DNA from: Oscillospiraceae bacterium
Lineage (GTDB): Bacteria > Bacillota > Clostridia > Oscillospirales > Ruminococcaceae
Reading direction: 5' to 3'
Length of the DNA: 64,000 nucleotides
Assembly (NCBI GenBank): GCA_020024215.1
Contig: JAHHUC010000002.1
Span: 1 to 64,000, forward strand
The notes beneath the pieces were generated by a model, which worked only from the letters and a program-made list of their open reading frames with translations, had not been told where the DNA came from and did no database searches. Below are positions 25,583 through 35,793 of the stretch, piece by piece. Position 1 is the stretch's first letter; each line of letters opens with the position of its first letter. Made by a program: the position numbers and the translations under genes.

Positions 25583-27463
25583 TTATTTCTCATTGGTGCT
25601 TCCTGCTTCAAAGCTTATTTTAAGCAGGGAATTTTTGGGAAGTGAGGCTAAAAGTATATCACCTGTTTTTATTCTTGCCCCGCTGATTTTTTTATTGGTC
25701 AAAAGATTTTTAAAAGGCACATCTGCCTTCGCCTTCAGGGGATTTTGGGATTTATTAAAGGCAAAAATTATTTTTTCCTTTTGGTTTTCCCTTGAAAGCA
25801 CAAAGGAATTTTCATTTTCAAATACAATTTTCAAATCTCCGTCGGCAAAAACATCCATACAAAGCCTTATTTTCCCAAGCTTTTTAAAGAAAGGCAGAAC
25901 AGGGCTTTTATCAACCGCTTTCCATTTGAAGGGCCTTCTGCAAAAGGGATCGTGATAGCCCTCCATGCCTATTTCGTCCCCGTAAAAAACAGAGGGCAGC
26001 CCCGGCATAAAATATAAAAGCGCATATGCCTTTTTCAGCCTTTCAAAGCCCTCTTTAAATTCCTCCCGGGTTAAAAAGGTTTTGGATAAAAGCTCATTAT
26101 CATTGTTGTCAAGGCTTTTTACTCCCAGAACGGTTATCAGCCTTTCGGTGTCATGCGTGCTGAGAGGATTCATAAGGTGAAGCTTTGCAAAGTCAGGATA
26201 CTGATAATTGATTATCTTCACGGTTTGCAGAAACTTTTCCACATTTCCTTCTTTAAAAAGTGAAATAACAGCCTCTCTCAAAGGATAATTCATCACCGAA
26301 TCCAACTGCTCGCCCAGAAAATATTTTCTCCTTTGCCCATAGGAAATCTTGTTTGAGGCGTTCTCCCAAACCTCGCCTATTATTATGGCATCCTTGTCCG
26401 TTTCCTTTACGCTTTTTCGAAAATTTTCAAGAAACTTATCCGAAAGCTCGTCGGCCACATCCAATCTCCAGCCGCCCAAGCCAAGGCTTCCCCATTTTTT
26501 TACAACAGAATTTTCCTTGCAGATGAAATTTATATAATCATCATTGTCCGAATTTACTCTGGGCAGAGTTTTTATGCCCCACCAGCTTTCGTATTCGTTG
26601 GGAAAGCTTTTAAAATTATACCAGCTGTAATATGGGGATTTTTGCGAATTGAAGGCTCCCACCGAAGCATAATGTTCATATTTGTTAAAATAAAGGCTGT
26701 CATCCCCGGTGTGGTTGAAAACTCCGTCCAAAATAAGCTTTATGCCATAGCTTGACGCAGCTTTTATAAGCTCCTTCAAGCCCTCCTCTCCCCCAAAGCC
26801 CTCATCGACTTCAAGATAATTTCCCGTGTCATATTTGTGATTGGAAAAGGCCTCAAAAACAGGGCTTAAATAGATATATTTTGTGCCAAGTGAGGCTATA
26901 TAATCCATCTTTTGGGCTATGCCGCAGAGGTCGCCTCCGAAAACCGTGTTATTTTTTAAAAAATCCCCCGGTCTTTTTGCAAATTCCGGTGTGCCCTCAT
27001 CCCAGTTTGTATTTAAAACAGAGGTTTCCTTTACAGGGGATTTTCCTGAAGAATAAAATCTATCCACAAATATATGATAGATTATTCCCTTCTGAGGCTT
27101 CAGACTGCCGGCATTTTTCTCAAAGATAAGCAGCTGCCTTTTATAATCAAATTTATCATAGACAAGCAGCTCATTTTTGCCCTTGAGCCTTATGTTCACA
27201 AAATAAAGCCCTGTGCCGAAATCCGAAAGCCTTAGACAGCATGAAAGGACATCACAGCCCTCCTCTAAATTTTCCCACAAAAAGGGAATGACTGTGCTTT
27301 TATAACCGTTGCAATATTCATCCTCATTGACAATAAGCTCTGCCCTGCTTATTCCCTCTTTTCTTTTTATTTTAAGCTCCAGCTTTAAAATATCCTCTGA
27401 TGAAAAGGCTCCTTTGTCTGTAACATCCTTGCTTTTGAGAAATTTTTTAAGGGAAAAATCCAT
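25583..27463 (-). CDS. GH13 alpha-amylase family glucanohydrolase (cytoplasmic)
   Basis: Intracellular glycoside hydrolase of family 13, 626 residues, no signal peptide. An N-terminal beta domain occupies about residues 1-120; the catalytic barrel then shows region I DGVFNH (246-251), region II GWRLDVADEL with nucleophile Asp335, region III IIGEVW with acid/base Glu364, and region IV STHDTE with Asp438. Overall it resembles neopullulanase/cyclomaltodextrinase-type enzymes. Its ATG directly follows the TAG of glgP, so the two are coupled. It probably trims the maltodextrins left by glycogen phosphorylase. Exact specificity is not predictable. Confidence 0.88.
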   Translation of the reverse strand: MDFSLKKFLKSKDVTDKGAFSSEDILKLELKIKRKEGISRAELIVNEDEYCNGYKSTVIPFLWENLEEGCDVLSCCLRLSDFGTGLYFVNIRLKGKNELLVYDKFDYKRQLLIFEKNAGSLKPQKGIIYHIFVDRFYSSGKSPVKETSVLNTNWDEGTPEFAKRPGDFLKNNTVFGGDLCGIAQKMDYIASLGTKYIYLSPVFEAFSNHKYDTGNYLEVDEGFGGEEGLKELIKAASSYGIKLILDGVFNHTGDDSLYFNKYEHYASVGAFNSQKSPYYSWYNFKSFPNEYESWWGIKTLPRVNSDNDDYINFICKENSVVKKWGSLGLGGWRLDVADELSDKFLENFRKSVKETDKDAIIIGEVWENASNKISYGQRRKYFLGEQLDSVMNYPLREAVISLFKEGNVEKFLQTVKIINYQYPDFAKLHLMNPLSTHDTERLITVLGVKSLDNNDNELLSKTFLTREEFKEGFERLKKAYALLYFMPGLPSVFYGDEIGMEGYHDPFCRRPFKWKAVDKSPVLPFFKKLGKIRLCMDVFADGDLKIVFENENSFVLSRENQKEKIIFAFNKSQNPLKAKADVPFKNLLTNKKISGARIKTGDILLASLPKNSLLKISFEAGSTNEK

Positions 27464-29887
27464 CTACTTCACCCTATCTGCTCTCCAAATATTATTGGCA
27501 TAATCTTCAATGCTTCTGTCAGCCGAAAAATATCCTGCATGGGAAATGTTTATTACGGCTTTTCTGTACCACCTGTCACTTTTAGCATAATCATCCAGCA
27601 TTTTTGCATCGGCGCGCATATATGCATCATAATCGGCAAGACACATAAAGGGATCTGCCACCTGATTGTTCCCTGACAGAAAATAGTTTTCCATCTCAGG
27701 GAAGGATACATTGTCCCAAAGCTCTGAGAGCATATTTATGCTTTCGCGTAAAAGGCGGTTGTTCTGATAATAGGAGAAGGAGTTGTAGCCCCTTGCCCAA
27801 AGGTCCTCCACCTCGTTGGCATTAAGCCCGAAAATATAGATATTGTCGTCCCCAACAGCCTCTCTTATCTCAATGTTGGCGCCGTCCTGGGTTCCTAAAG
27901 TAAGCGCTCCGTTTATCATAAATTTCATGCAGCTTGTGCCGCTGGCTTCCTTTCCTGCCAGGGAAATCTGCTCGCTTATGTCGCTGGCAGGGAATATCCT
28001 TTCAGCAAGACTTACATTGTAATCTTCTAAAAATACCACCTTCAGCTTTTCTCTGATTTTGGGATGCTTTTCTATCTCTGAGGAAACCTTGCAGATAAGC
28101 CTTATTATCTCCTTGGCAAAATAATAGGAGGGGGCTGCCTTTCCTGCAAAAATAAAGGTCTGGGGGGTTATATTTGCATCAGGATTATCCAAAAGTATTC
28201 TGTAATAGGAGATTATCTTCAATATATTCAAGGTCTGGCGCTTATATTCATGTATCCTCTTAACCTGAACATCGAATACGGAATTTTCATCCACAACAAT
28301 TCCGGTTTTCCTTTTAATCTCCTTAGAGAGGGCAAGCTTATTATCCCTTTTAATCTTCATAAGCCTTTCATGAACGCCTTTATCGTCCCTGAAGCTTTCA
28401 AAATCAATAAGCCTTTTGGGTTCTAAAATAAATTTATCGGATGTACATTCCTTTATCAGCTCACAGAGGGCGGGATTTGCCATGCAAAGCCAGCGCCTGT
28501 GGGCGATTCCGTTGGTGACATTGGTGAATTTCTGCGGTGTATATTCTTTGTAATTTTTGAATATTGTATCCTTCAGTATCTGAGAATGAAGCTTTGACAC
28601 ACCGTTTACCTTTTTAGAGCCGACTATCGCCAGATTGGCCATTCTCACTCTGCCATAGGATATGACAGCCATCTTAGAAATTTTATCCCAGCTTCCGGGA
28701 TATCTTTGCCAAAGCTCATCACAAAACCTTCTGTTTATCTCCTTTACCAGCATATGTATTCTGGGAAGCCTCAAGCCGAAAAGCCCCTCGTCCCACTCCT
28801 CCAATGCCTCCGGCAGAACAGTGTGATTAGTATAGCTTACAACGCTTGTAACCGTGTCCCAAGCCCTTTCCCAGTTCCAGCCGTGCTCGTCTATCAAAAT
28901 CCTCATAAGCTCAGGCACGCACAATGCAGGATGGGTGTCATTTATGTGTACGGCTATCTTATCTTTTAAATTGTCAAGCCTGCCGTATTTTTTAATATGA
29001 TTTTCCACAATATTCTGCAAGGATGCAGAAACAAAAAAATACTGCTGACTCAGCCTAAGAAGCTTGCCCTCTGTGTGGTTATCGGCAGGATATAAAACCC
29101 GGCTGAGTGTCTCTGCATCTATGGAATCCTTCACGGCTGTGAAATAATTGCCCTGACTGAATAGATTCATATTGAATTTATTGGGGCTTTGAGCGCTCCA
29201 CAGCCTCAAAGTTCCTATATTGGGGCTGTCATAGCCGGAAATCATCATATCATAGGCAACAGCCTTTACCTGCTCTGCCTTCTCATAAGAGATGTAATTT
29301 CTTCCGTCCTTCCAGTTTTCCACAACCTTTCCGCCGAAATTTACGGTGTAGCTTATGTCGCTTCTGGGGACAAGCCAGCTTTTTCCTTTTTCCAGCCAGT
29401 CATCCGGCAGCTCTATCTGCTGTCCGTCGATTATTTTCTGCTTGAAAAGTCCGTACTCATAGCAGATGGAATATCCGTATGTGGGATAGTTTTCGGTTGT
29501 CATGCTGTCCATAAAGCAGGAGGCAAGCCTTCCTAAGCCTCCGTTTCCCAAGCCGGGATCAGGCTCGTCCTCATACAGCTTGTTTATATCTCCCCCCAAT
29601 TCACACACGGCCTTTTCATATACATCGGCAAGCCTTAAATTGTAAAGATTGTTTTTCAAGGAGGGGCCAACCAAAAATTCCATGCTGAAATAATATATCT
29701 TCTTGATTTCTTTTTGCTTTGTAAGAGAGCGCCAGGCTGTTCTTTTGGCGCTTAAAATATCCCTTACAGTCATAACTGTGGCTTCATACAGCTGAAGCTC
29801 GCTTGCATCCTGAGCTGTGACGCCAAAATATGTGGAGAGCTTCTTTTCTATGTTTTTCTTTACCTGTTTGACATTATATCCTTCCAT
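27464..29887 (-). CDS. glgP: Glycogen phosphorylase
   Basis: Pyridoxal-phosphate enzyme that releases glucose-1-phosphate from alpha-1,4-glucan ends. At about 807 residues it has the full length of the family. The PLP-lysine region reads EASGTSCMKFMINGALTLGT; most family members have Asn rather than Cys before the Met. Other hallmarks are GNGGLGRLASCFMDSM and FNPQTFIFAGKAAP-like surroundings. The frame opens at a TTG (29929) without a ribosome site; the ATG at 29887 follows GGAGG and gives MEGYNVKQVKK. It is the fifth gene of the glg operon. Confidence 0.93.
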   Translation of the reverse strand: MEGYNVKQVKKNIEKKLSTYFGVTAQDASELQLYEATVMTVRDILSAKRTAWRSLTKQKEIKKIYYFSMEFLVGPSLKNNLYNLRLADVYEKAVCELGGDINKLYEDEPDPGLGNGGLGRLASCFMDSMTTENYPTYGYSICYEYGLFKQKIIDGQQIELPDDWLEKGKSWLVPRSDISYTVNFGGKVVENWKDGRNYISYEKAEQVKAVAYDMMISGYDSPNIGTLRLWSAQSPNKFNMNLFSQGNYFTAVKDSIDAETLSRVLYPADNHTEGKLLRLSQQYFFVSASLQNIVENHIKKYGRLDNLKDKIAVHINDTHPALCVPELMRILIDEHGWNWERAWDTVTSVVSYTNHTVLPEALEEWDEGLFGLRLPRIHMLVKEINRRFCDELWQRYPGSWDKISKMAVISYGRVRMANLAIVGSKKVNGVSKLHSQILKDTIFKNYKEYTPQKFTNVTNGIAHRRWLCMANPALCELIKECTSDKFILEPKRLIDFESFRDDKGVHERLMKIKRDNKLALSKEIKRKTGIVVDENSVFDVQVKRIHEYKRQTLNILKIISYYRILLDNPDANITPQTFIFAGKAAPSYYFAKEIIRLICKVSSEIEKHPKIREKLKVVFLEDYNVSLAERIFPASDISEQISLAGKEASGTSCMKFMINGALTLGTQDGANIEIREAVGDDNIYIFGLNANEVEDLWARGYNSFSYYQNNRLLRESINMLSELWDNVSFPEMENYFLSGNNQVADPFMCLADYDAYMRADAKMLDDYAKSDRWYRKAVINISHAGYFSADRSIEDYANNIWRADRVK

Positions 29888-29967
29888 ACTGCCTCCGAAT
29901 TTTTTAATGGGGGTATCCCATGCCCTCAAAATTTTTTATTAAAGCACAGGAACCCCCAATTTTAAAT

Positions 29968-31404
29968 TTATTCGCCTATTATTTCTTTATAAAGAGCTAT
30001 ATATTTTTTTGCCGACCTATCCCATGAAAAATCCTTGTTCATGCAGGTTTTCACAAGCTTTTTCCACTCGTCCTGCCTTCTGTAAACAGAAAGCGCAAAT
30101 TTAAGAGTGTTGAGCATATCATGGGCATTGTAGTTTTTGAAGGAAAATCCGTTTGTCTCTTCATCCATGGGATCATAGGGCTTTATTGTATCGGCCAAGC
30201 CTCCCACCTCTCTGACAAGAGGCACGGCGCCGTAGCGTGAGGCTATCATCTGCGCCAGACCGCAGGGCTCGCTTTTTGAGGGCATGAGAAATATATCGGA
30301 GGCGGAATATATTTTTTTGGAAAGCTCCTTGTCATAATCCAATATTATTCTGACATTGGGGCGGTTTTTATACATCTCATTTCTGAAAAATGCCTCATAT
30401 TCTGCCTCGCCCTTTCCCAAAAGCACAAACTGTATATCCTCTGAAACCATCTCATTGAATACACACTTTATCAAATCCATGCCCTTGTGGGAGGCAAGCC
30501 GGGAAATTACAGCGACCACCGGCTTATTTTCCTTGACCTCCAAGCCATATTCCTGCTGGAAATTCTTTTTGCAGTCTTTTTTGCCATTTGCATTTTTTGC
30601 ATCATACTTTTTGAATACGGCACTATCCTTTGCAGGGTTATAATAGTCTGTGTCTATTCCGTTGACTATGCCGCACATTTTAAAGGAATATCTTTGAATT
30701 ATGTGATAAAGGCTCTTTGAAAAATATTCATACAAAAGCTCTCTTGAATATCTTTCGCTGACAGTGGACACCTTATCGGCACAGACTATGGCCGCCTTTG
30801 TAAGGTTTATTTTTCCGTCATATTCCAAAATTTTTCTGTCGCAGCCGGCAAGGTCAAAGACATCGCCCACTATGGAAAAATCATAAATCCCCTGATAATC
30901 CACATTGTGTATGGTGTAAAGGGCCTTTATATTTTGATATTCAGGATATCTGTTGTAGATGCATTTTAAATAAACCACCGAAAGCGCCGTGTGCCAGTCG
31001 TTGGCATGAAGAAGGTTTGGATAATAATCCGTCTCTCTCATAAATTCCAGCACAGCCTTGCAGAAAAAGGCATATCTTTCTGCATCGTCATAATTTCCGT
31101 AAAGCTCCTGACGCTTAAAATAATATTCGTTATCTATAAAATAATAGCTGACATTGTTGTGTTTAAGCTCATATATTCCGCAGTATTGCTTTCTCCATGC
31201 CAAGGACACCTCTGTTTTTTTGATAAAGGTCATTTTGTCCCAAAATTTTTCCTTTGTGCTTTTGTGAAGAGGAAGCACCACCCTTATCTCATCATTTTTT
31301 GTCATGCAGCCTTTTATTGCCGCAGGAAGAGAGCCGACAACATCGCCCAGACCGCCTGAGGATGAAAACGGTACTGCCTCGGCAGCTGCTATCAAAATTT
31401 TCAT
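29968..31404 (-). CDS. glgA: Glycogen synthase (GT5), with K15S variant
   Basis: ADP-glucose-dependent glycogen synthase that extends alpha-1,4 chains. The GT5 features are clear: SRLASHKGMDL, SKSEPCGLAQMIASRYGAVPLVREVGGLADTI. The N-terminal KxGGL motif, whose lysine (Lys15 in E. coli) contacts ADP-glucose, reads FSSSGGLGDVVGSLP here, aligning Ser15 with Lys15. The frame opens at 31437; the ATG at 31404 behind AGGAGG starts the protein as MKILIAAAEAVPF, matching the family, with 478 residues. It begins 10 bp after glgD. Confidence 0.92.
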   Translation of the reverse strand: MKILIAAAEAVPFSSSGGLGDVVGSLPAAIKGCMTKNDEIRVVLPLHKSTKEKFWDKMTFIKKTEVSLAWRKQYCGIYELKHNNVSYYFIDNEYYFKRQELYGNYDDAERYAFFCKAVLEFMRETDYYPNLLHANDWHTALSVVYLKCIYNRYPEYQNIKALYTIHNVDYQGIYDFSIVGDVFDLAGCDRKILEYDGKINLTKAAIVCADKVSTVSERYSRELLYEYFSKSLYHIIQRYSFKMCGIVNGIDTDYYNPAKDSAVFKKYDAKNANGKKDCKKNFQQEYGLEVKENKPVVAVISRLASHKGMDLIKCVFNEMVSEDIQFVLLGKGEAEYEAFFRNEMYKNRPNVRIILDYDKELSKKIYSASDIFLMPSKSEPCGLAQMIASRYGAVPLVREVGGLADTIKPYDPMDEETNGFSFKNYNAHDMLNTLKFALSVYRRQDEWKKLVKTCMNKDFSWDRSAKKYIALYKEIIGE

Positions 31405-31414
31405 ACCCTTCCTC

Positions 31415-32551
31415 CTAAAGCCTTGCGTTTTTCGCAATGTAGTAGGGGCTTGCCTCGCAGCCGCTTAAAATTCTGGAATCGCTGACAACAGAGCGTATAT
31501 CCGCAAGACAGCAGTTAAGGAAGGCATTTTCTCCTATTATGGCATTTTTGAAAACCACCGAATTTCTTATTACTGCTCCCTTTCCGACAATAACACCTCT
31601 GAAAATAATGGAATTTTCAACAGCTCCGTGTATTTTGCAGCCATCGGCGATAAAGGAATTTTTCACTCTTGAGCCGGCTCCGTAATAGGTTGGCACAGAA
31701 TTTACTATCCTTGTAATCACCGGTCTTGCACGGTTTTTAAATATGGCATCTCTGACCTCAGGCTTATAAAGCATATCCATAGAGGCAGAATAATAGTCGC
31801 TCAATGTTTCCACCGCCATCATATAGTCCTTGCACTCATACACCTTGTATCTGTCATTTTTCATGTTTCTTCTTACCACATCAAAGGTCATGGAATGATA
31901 GTTGTGTGCAATGGCATCATTTAAGACATTCTGGAAATAGGTGCGGTTGAATACGCTGATATTCATGTATATTTTGCACTCGCCCTCATAATCGGGGGAG
32001 GTTCTTTTTATATCTGCAATATTTCCATCCTTGTCGGGAACTATCTGAACCCTTTCACGGTAATTCTGCTTTGTCATCTCAAAGGACTTGACAACAACAG
32101 TCATATCCGCCTTTGTGGATTTGTGATATTTTATTATGTCATCTATGTCGATATTGCAGATTATGTTGCTGTCTGCCATTATGACATAATCCTCGGTGAA
32201 GGAGCTTACAGTTGATCTTATGCTCTTAATGGCCTCCAGGCGATTGGTGTAAAGATTGTTTTCCCCAAAGAGGGAGCTGCCCTTCATAAAGGGAGGCAGC
32301 AGCTTTATTCCGCCTGAGGATCTGGCCAAATCCCATTCCTTTCCGGAGCCTATATGCTCCATTATGGAGCGGTAGTTATATCTTGTTAAAAGGTTTACAT
32401 TGTAAATGTTGGAATTTACTAAGTTTGACAATGCAAAATCCACCAGACGATACCTGCCTGCAAAGGGTATAGCCTCGGCAGAGCGGTTGGATGTCAATTC
32501 CGGAATGCCCTGATCGTGAAGATTTGAAAATAATATGGCAACTGTGGACAT
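31415..32551 (-). CDS. glgD: ADP-glucose pyrophosphorylase regulatory subunit GlgD
   Basis: Non-catalytic partner of GlgC in Firmicutes. It has the nucleotidyltransferase fold and a left-handed beta-helix C-terminus (repeats like VENSIIFRGVIVGKGAVIRNSVVF), but the N-terminal pyrophosphate loop GGxGxRL is missing: the sequence reads VAILFSNLHDQGIPELTSNR. With 378 residues it is of normal length. AGGAGGGGGG precedes the ATG. It forms a heterotetramer with GlgC and raises its activity in other Firmicutes. Confidence 0.93.
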   Translation of the reverse strand: MSTVAILFSNLHDQGIPELTSNRSAEAIPFAGRYRLVDFALSNLVNSNIYNVNLLTRYNYRSIMEHIGSGKEWDLARSSGGIKLLPPFMKGSSLFGENNLYTNRLEAIKSIRSTVSSFTEDYVIMADSNIICNIDIDDIIKYHKSTKADMTVVVKSFEMTKQNYRERVQIVPDKDGNIADIKRTSPDYEGECKIYMNISVFNRTYFQNVLNDAIAHNYHSMTFDVVRRNMKNDRYKVYECKDYMMAVETLSDYYSASMDMLYKPEVRDAIFKNRARPVITRIVNSVPTYYGAGSRVKNSFIADGCKIHGAVENSIIFRGVIVGKGAVIRNSVVFKNAIIGENAFLNCCLADIRSVVSDSRILSGCEASPYYIAKNARL

Positions 32552-32566
32552 TTTTCTTCCCCCCTC

Positions 32567-33715
32567 CTACATCTTTACATATTGGATGTCTTTTTGTGTG
32601 ACAAGGGCTATCTCATGGCTTTCCTTTTCCTTGCCGACTATATCATCCCTTTTGATGACAGTGTTTTTATCAACTATGGCATATTTTATAACGGCGCCCT
32701 CCTCAATGGTTACGCCTGTCATAATTACGCTGTCTTTGACTATTGCGCCCTTTTCGATTGTAACATTGGAGGAAAGCACAGAATTTTCAACCAATCCGTT
32801 GATGGTGCAGCCCTCTGTCACCAGCGAATTTGATATCTTTGCACAATCACCTACAAAATGGGGGGCTGCGCCGTCGCTTCTTGAGAGTATTTTCCACGCC
32901 GGATCGCTTAAATCAAACCTTGGCCTTTCTCCCAAAAGGTCCATATTAGCCTGCCAGAGGCTGGGTATTGTGCCCACATCCTTCCAATAGCCCTTGAAGG
33001 TATAGGCGAACATTCTTCTTTTATCCGAAAGCATTTTTGGAATGACATTTTTTCCAAAGTCATTGTCGGAATTTTCGTCCCTGTCGTCCTCCTCAAGATA
33101 ATTTTCCAAAAGATCCTTATTGAATATGTATATGCCCATAGATGCCTTTGTGGATTTTGGGTGCTTGGGCTTTTCCTCAAAGGCGGTTATCCTGTCAAAC
33201 TCATCTGTATTCATTATTCCGAAGCGGCTTGCCTCCTCTATGGGAACATCTATGACTGCTATGGTGCAGTCGGAATTGTTTTCCTTGTGAAAATCCAGCA
33301 TTTTGGAATAATCCATCTTGTAAATATGATCTCCTGAAAGCACCACCACATAATCGGGATCATATCTGTTGATAAATTCCATATTCTGATATATGGCATT
33401 GGCTGTGCCGGAATACCAATCGGCAGATTCGCTTCTCTGATATGGCGGAAGGACAGTGACTCCTCCGTTTATTCTGTCAAGGTCCCAGGGCTGTCCGTTT
33501 CCTATGTATTCGTTTAATATAAGGGGCTGATACTGTGTCAGCACGCCCACAGTGTACATGGCTGAATTTACACAGTTGGACATGGCAAAGTCAATGATGT
33601 TGTACTTTCCTCCGAAGCTGACAACAGGCTTGGCTATTTTTTCGGTGAGGGAAAGCAGTCTGCTGCCCCTTCCTCCGGCCAGAAGCATTACTACACACTC
33701 TTTTTTTGTAAACAT
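32567..33715 (-). CDS. glgC: Glucose-1-phosphate adenylyltransferase
   Basis: Catalytic subunit that makes ADP-glucose from ATP and glucose-1-phosphate, the committed step of glycogen synthesis. The motifs MLLAGGRGSRLLSLTEKIAKP, VVLSGDHIYKMDY and FEEKPKHPKSTKASMGIYIF are all present, followed by the beta-helix domain. 382 residues, normal for the family. A perfect AAGGAGG ribosome site stands before the ATG. It lies between glgB and glgD in one operon. Confidence 0.95.
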   Translation of the reverse strand: MFTKKECVVMLLAGGRGSRLLSLTEKIAKPVVSFGGKYNIIDFAMSNCVNSAMYTVGVLTQYQPLILNEYIGNGQPWDLDRINGGVTVLPPYQRSESADWYSGTANAIYQNMEFINRYDPDYVVVLSGDHIYKMDYSKMLDFHKENNSDCTIAVIDVPIEEASRFGIMNTDEFDRITAFEEKPKHPKSTKASMGIYIFNKDLLENYLEEDDRDENSDNDFGKNVIPKMLSDKRRMFAYTFKGYWKDVGTIPSLWQANMDLLGERPRFDLSDPAWKILSRSDGAAPHFVGDCAKISNSLVTEGCTINGLVENSVLSSNVTIEKGAIVKDSVIMTGVTIEEGAVIKYAIVDKNTVIKRDDIVGKEKESHEIALVTQKDIQYVKM

Positions 33716-33749
33716 AATAAACCTCCTTATGTGCCTTTACACATGGAAT

Positions 33750-35666
33750 CTACTGCTGCTTTTGAAAAATTACCGCTCCGTAGCCCGGAAGCAGTATATC
33801 AATAACATTTTCATTATTCTCCCTATGGGATTTTATGAGGGAGCTGTTAAGTTTATTCCTTCCGCCGAATTCATACAGCTCGGATGTGAATATCTCCTTA
33901 TAATTTCCCCTCTTGTTCACCTTAAGCCTGTAATTTTCCCTGTCCACAGGTGAAAAATTAAGTGCGATATAAATTTCTCTTCCCTTTGAATCCATCCTCT
34001 TATAGGAAAGCGTGTTGGTTTCCTTTTCATCCGGGGATATCCAGCCAAAGCCGTCCCAGCCGTCATCTATCTCCCAAAGCTCCCTGTGCTGCAAATAAAA
34101 GCTGTTCAATTCCTTCACATAGCTTTTAAATTCCGAATGTTTGGGATATTGAAGCAAAAACCACTCCAAGGGATTGGCAAAATCCCACTCCCTGAACTGC
34201 GCCAGCTCATTGCCCATAAAGCTTAATTTCTTTCCCGGAAGAGTCATCATATATGCCATAAAAACCCTGTCGCAGGCAAACTTGTCCTCATAGGAGCCAA
34301 ACATCTTGTCCACCAGAGATTTTTTTCCGTGAACCACCTCATCATGGCTGACAGGCAGCAGATAATTTTCAGAATACATATACATCATGGGGAAGGTAAG
34401 CTTGTTGTGCTCATATTTTCTGAACAAAGGATCGGTGCTTACATATCTGAACATATCGTTTGCCCAGCCCATGTTCCATTTGAAATTAAAGCCCAATCCT
34501 CCCATAGATGCAGGCTTTGTGACCATAGCCCAGTCGGTGCTTTCCTCGGCTATCATAAGCACATCCGGATGCTCCTTGAATATTTCAGTATTCAATTTTT
34601 GAAAGAAAGCCACCGCCTCCAGATTTTTGTTGTTGCCCTGGGAATTTGCCACCCATTCCCCCGGCTTTCTGTCATAATCCAGATACAGCATGGATGCCAC
34701 CGCATCAATTCTCAATCCGTCGATGTGATATTCATTCAGCCAGAAGTTGGCATTTGAAATGAGAAAGGACTGAACCTCCTGCCTTCCCACATCAAAGCAC
34801 CTTGTTCCCCAGCTTTTATGCTCCTGCCTGTCCTTTCCCTGATACTCATACAGGGGCTGACCGTCAAATTCATAAAGTCCATGCGCATCCTTTGGAAAAT
34901 GTGCAGGGACCCAATCCAAAATGACGCCTATTCCCGCCTTGTGCATCTCGTTTACAAAATACATAAAATCCTTAGGCTCTCCGAATCTTGATGTGGGGGA
35001 ATAATAGCCTGTCACCTGATATCCCCAGGAGCCGTCAAAAGGATGCTCCGCCACCGGCATAAGCTCTATATGCGTGTAGCCCATCTCCTTGACATAGATA
35101 GCAAGCTCATCTGCCAGCTGCTTGTAGGAAAGATAATTGTCTCCCTCTGCGGTGGTCTTTCCGTCTTTGGTTTTCCAAGAGCCCAGATGCACCTCATAAA
35201 CATTCATGGGATTGGGGTAAAAATGCTTTTTCTTTGTCTTTGAAAAAAAGAGCCTGCTGCGGTATTTCAGCCATGCCTCATCCTCCCATTTAAAATTGTC
35301 TATGCAATAGATCACAGAGGCTGTTTTTCCCAATGTTTCATTCATAAAAGCATACGGATCGGCTTTCATGTATATTTTGCCGTTGTTCTCTATCTTATAT
35401 TTGTAAAAGCTCTTTTCCATTTTGGGAGAAAAGTCAAGCTTTACCTCCCATATTCCGCCGTCTGTCACCCTTTTCATGGGAATTCCCTCATCCCATGTAA
35501 ATTCGTCTCCCACCAGAGAAACCTTCTGTGCGTTGGGCGCCCATACCCTGAAGGCTATCACCTTTCCCTCTATGCTGCAGCCCATATAGTCATACGACCT
35601 GTAATTTGTTCCCTGATGAAATAGAAACTGAGGCAGCAGATCATATTCCCTGTCCTGCGAAACCAT
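33750..35666 (-). CDS. glgB: 1,4-alpha-glucan branching enzyme (GH13)
   Basis: Introduces alpha-1,6 branches into glycogen. It has an N-terminal CBM48-like domain (AFRVWAPNAQKVSLVGDFTW-like start near residue 33), a GH13 barrel with DWVPAHFP, GLRIDAVASMLYLDY (nucleophile Asp), MIAEEST (acid/base Glu) and PVSHDEVVHGKKSL, and a C-terminal all-beta domain. 638 residues, matching the family. It is the first gene of the glg operon, 39 bp behind a consensus promoter. Confidence 0.95.
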   Translation of the reverse strand: MVSQDREYDLLPQFLFHQGTNYRSYDYMGCSIEGKVIAFRVWAPNAQKVSLVGDEFTWDEGIPMKRVTDGGIWEVKLDFSPKMEKSFYKYKIENNGKIYMKADPYAFMNETLGKTASVIYCIDNFKWEDEAWLKYRSRLFFSKTKKKHFYPNPMNVYEVHLGSWKTKDGKTTAEGDNYLSYKQLADELAIYVKEMGYTHIELMPVAEHPFDGSWGYQVTGYYSPTSRFGEPKDFMYFVNEMHKAGIGVILDWVPAHFPKDAHGLYEFDGQPLYEYQGKDRQEHKSWGTRCFDVGRQEVQSFLISNANFWLNEYHIDGLRIDAVASMLYLDYDRKPGEWVANSQGNNKNLEAVAFFQKLNTEIFKEHPDVLMIAEESTDWAMVTKPASMGGLGFNFKWNMGWANDMFRYVSTDPLFRKYEHNKLTFPMMYMYSENYLLPVSHDEVVHGKKSLVDKMFGSYEDKFACDRVFMAYMMTLPGKKLSFMGNELAQFREWDFANPLEWFLLQYPKHSEFKSYVKELNSFYLQHRELWEIDDGWDGFGWISPDEKETNTLSYKRMDSKGREIYIALNFSPVDRENYRLKVNKRGNYKEIFTSELYEFGGRNKLNSSLIKSHRENNENVIDILLPGYGAVIFQKQQ

Positions 35667-35704
35667 TTTTTTGCCCCCTTATTTTTTCCTTGTTCTTTTT
35701 TTAA

Positions 35705-35733
35705 ATTATATTATATATCCACACGATTTACAA
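35705..35733 (-). promoter_or_regulatory. Sigma-A promoter of the glgBCDAP operon
   Basis: On the minus strand, TTGTAA, 17 bp and a perfect TATAAT, starting transcription about 30 bp upstream of glgB. No catabolite-repression site was recognised. Confidence 0.75.
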
Positions 35734-35793
35734 TCGAAATCCGCCCTTTGGACATCATGCACAGCATGAAATTTGAAAATTTTCCCCAAGGCT

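Noticed and set aside
27464..29887. Cys in the GlgP motif TSCMKF as an inactivating change
   Set aside because: The PLP lysine and the rest of the motif are intact; a Cys for Asn there is not known to me to abolish activity.
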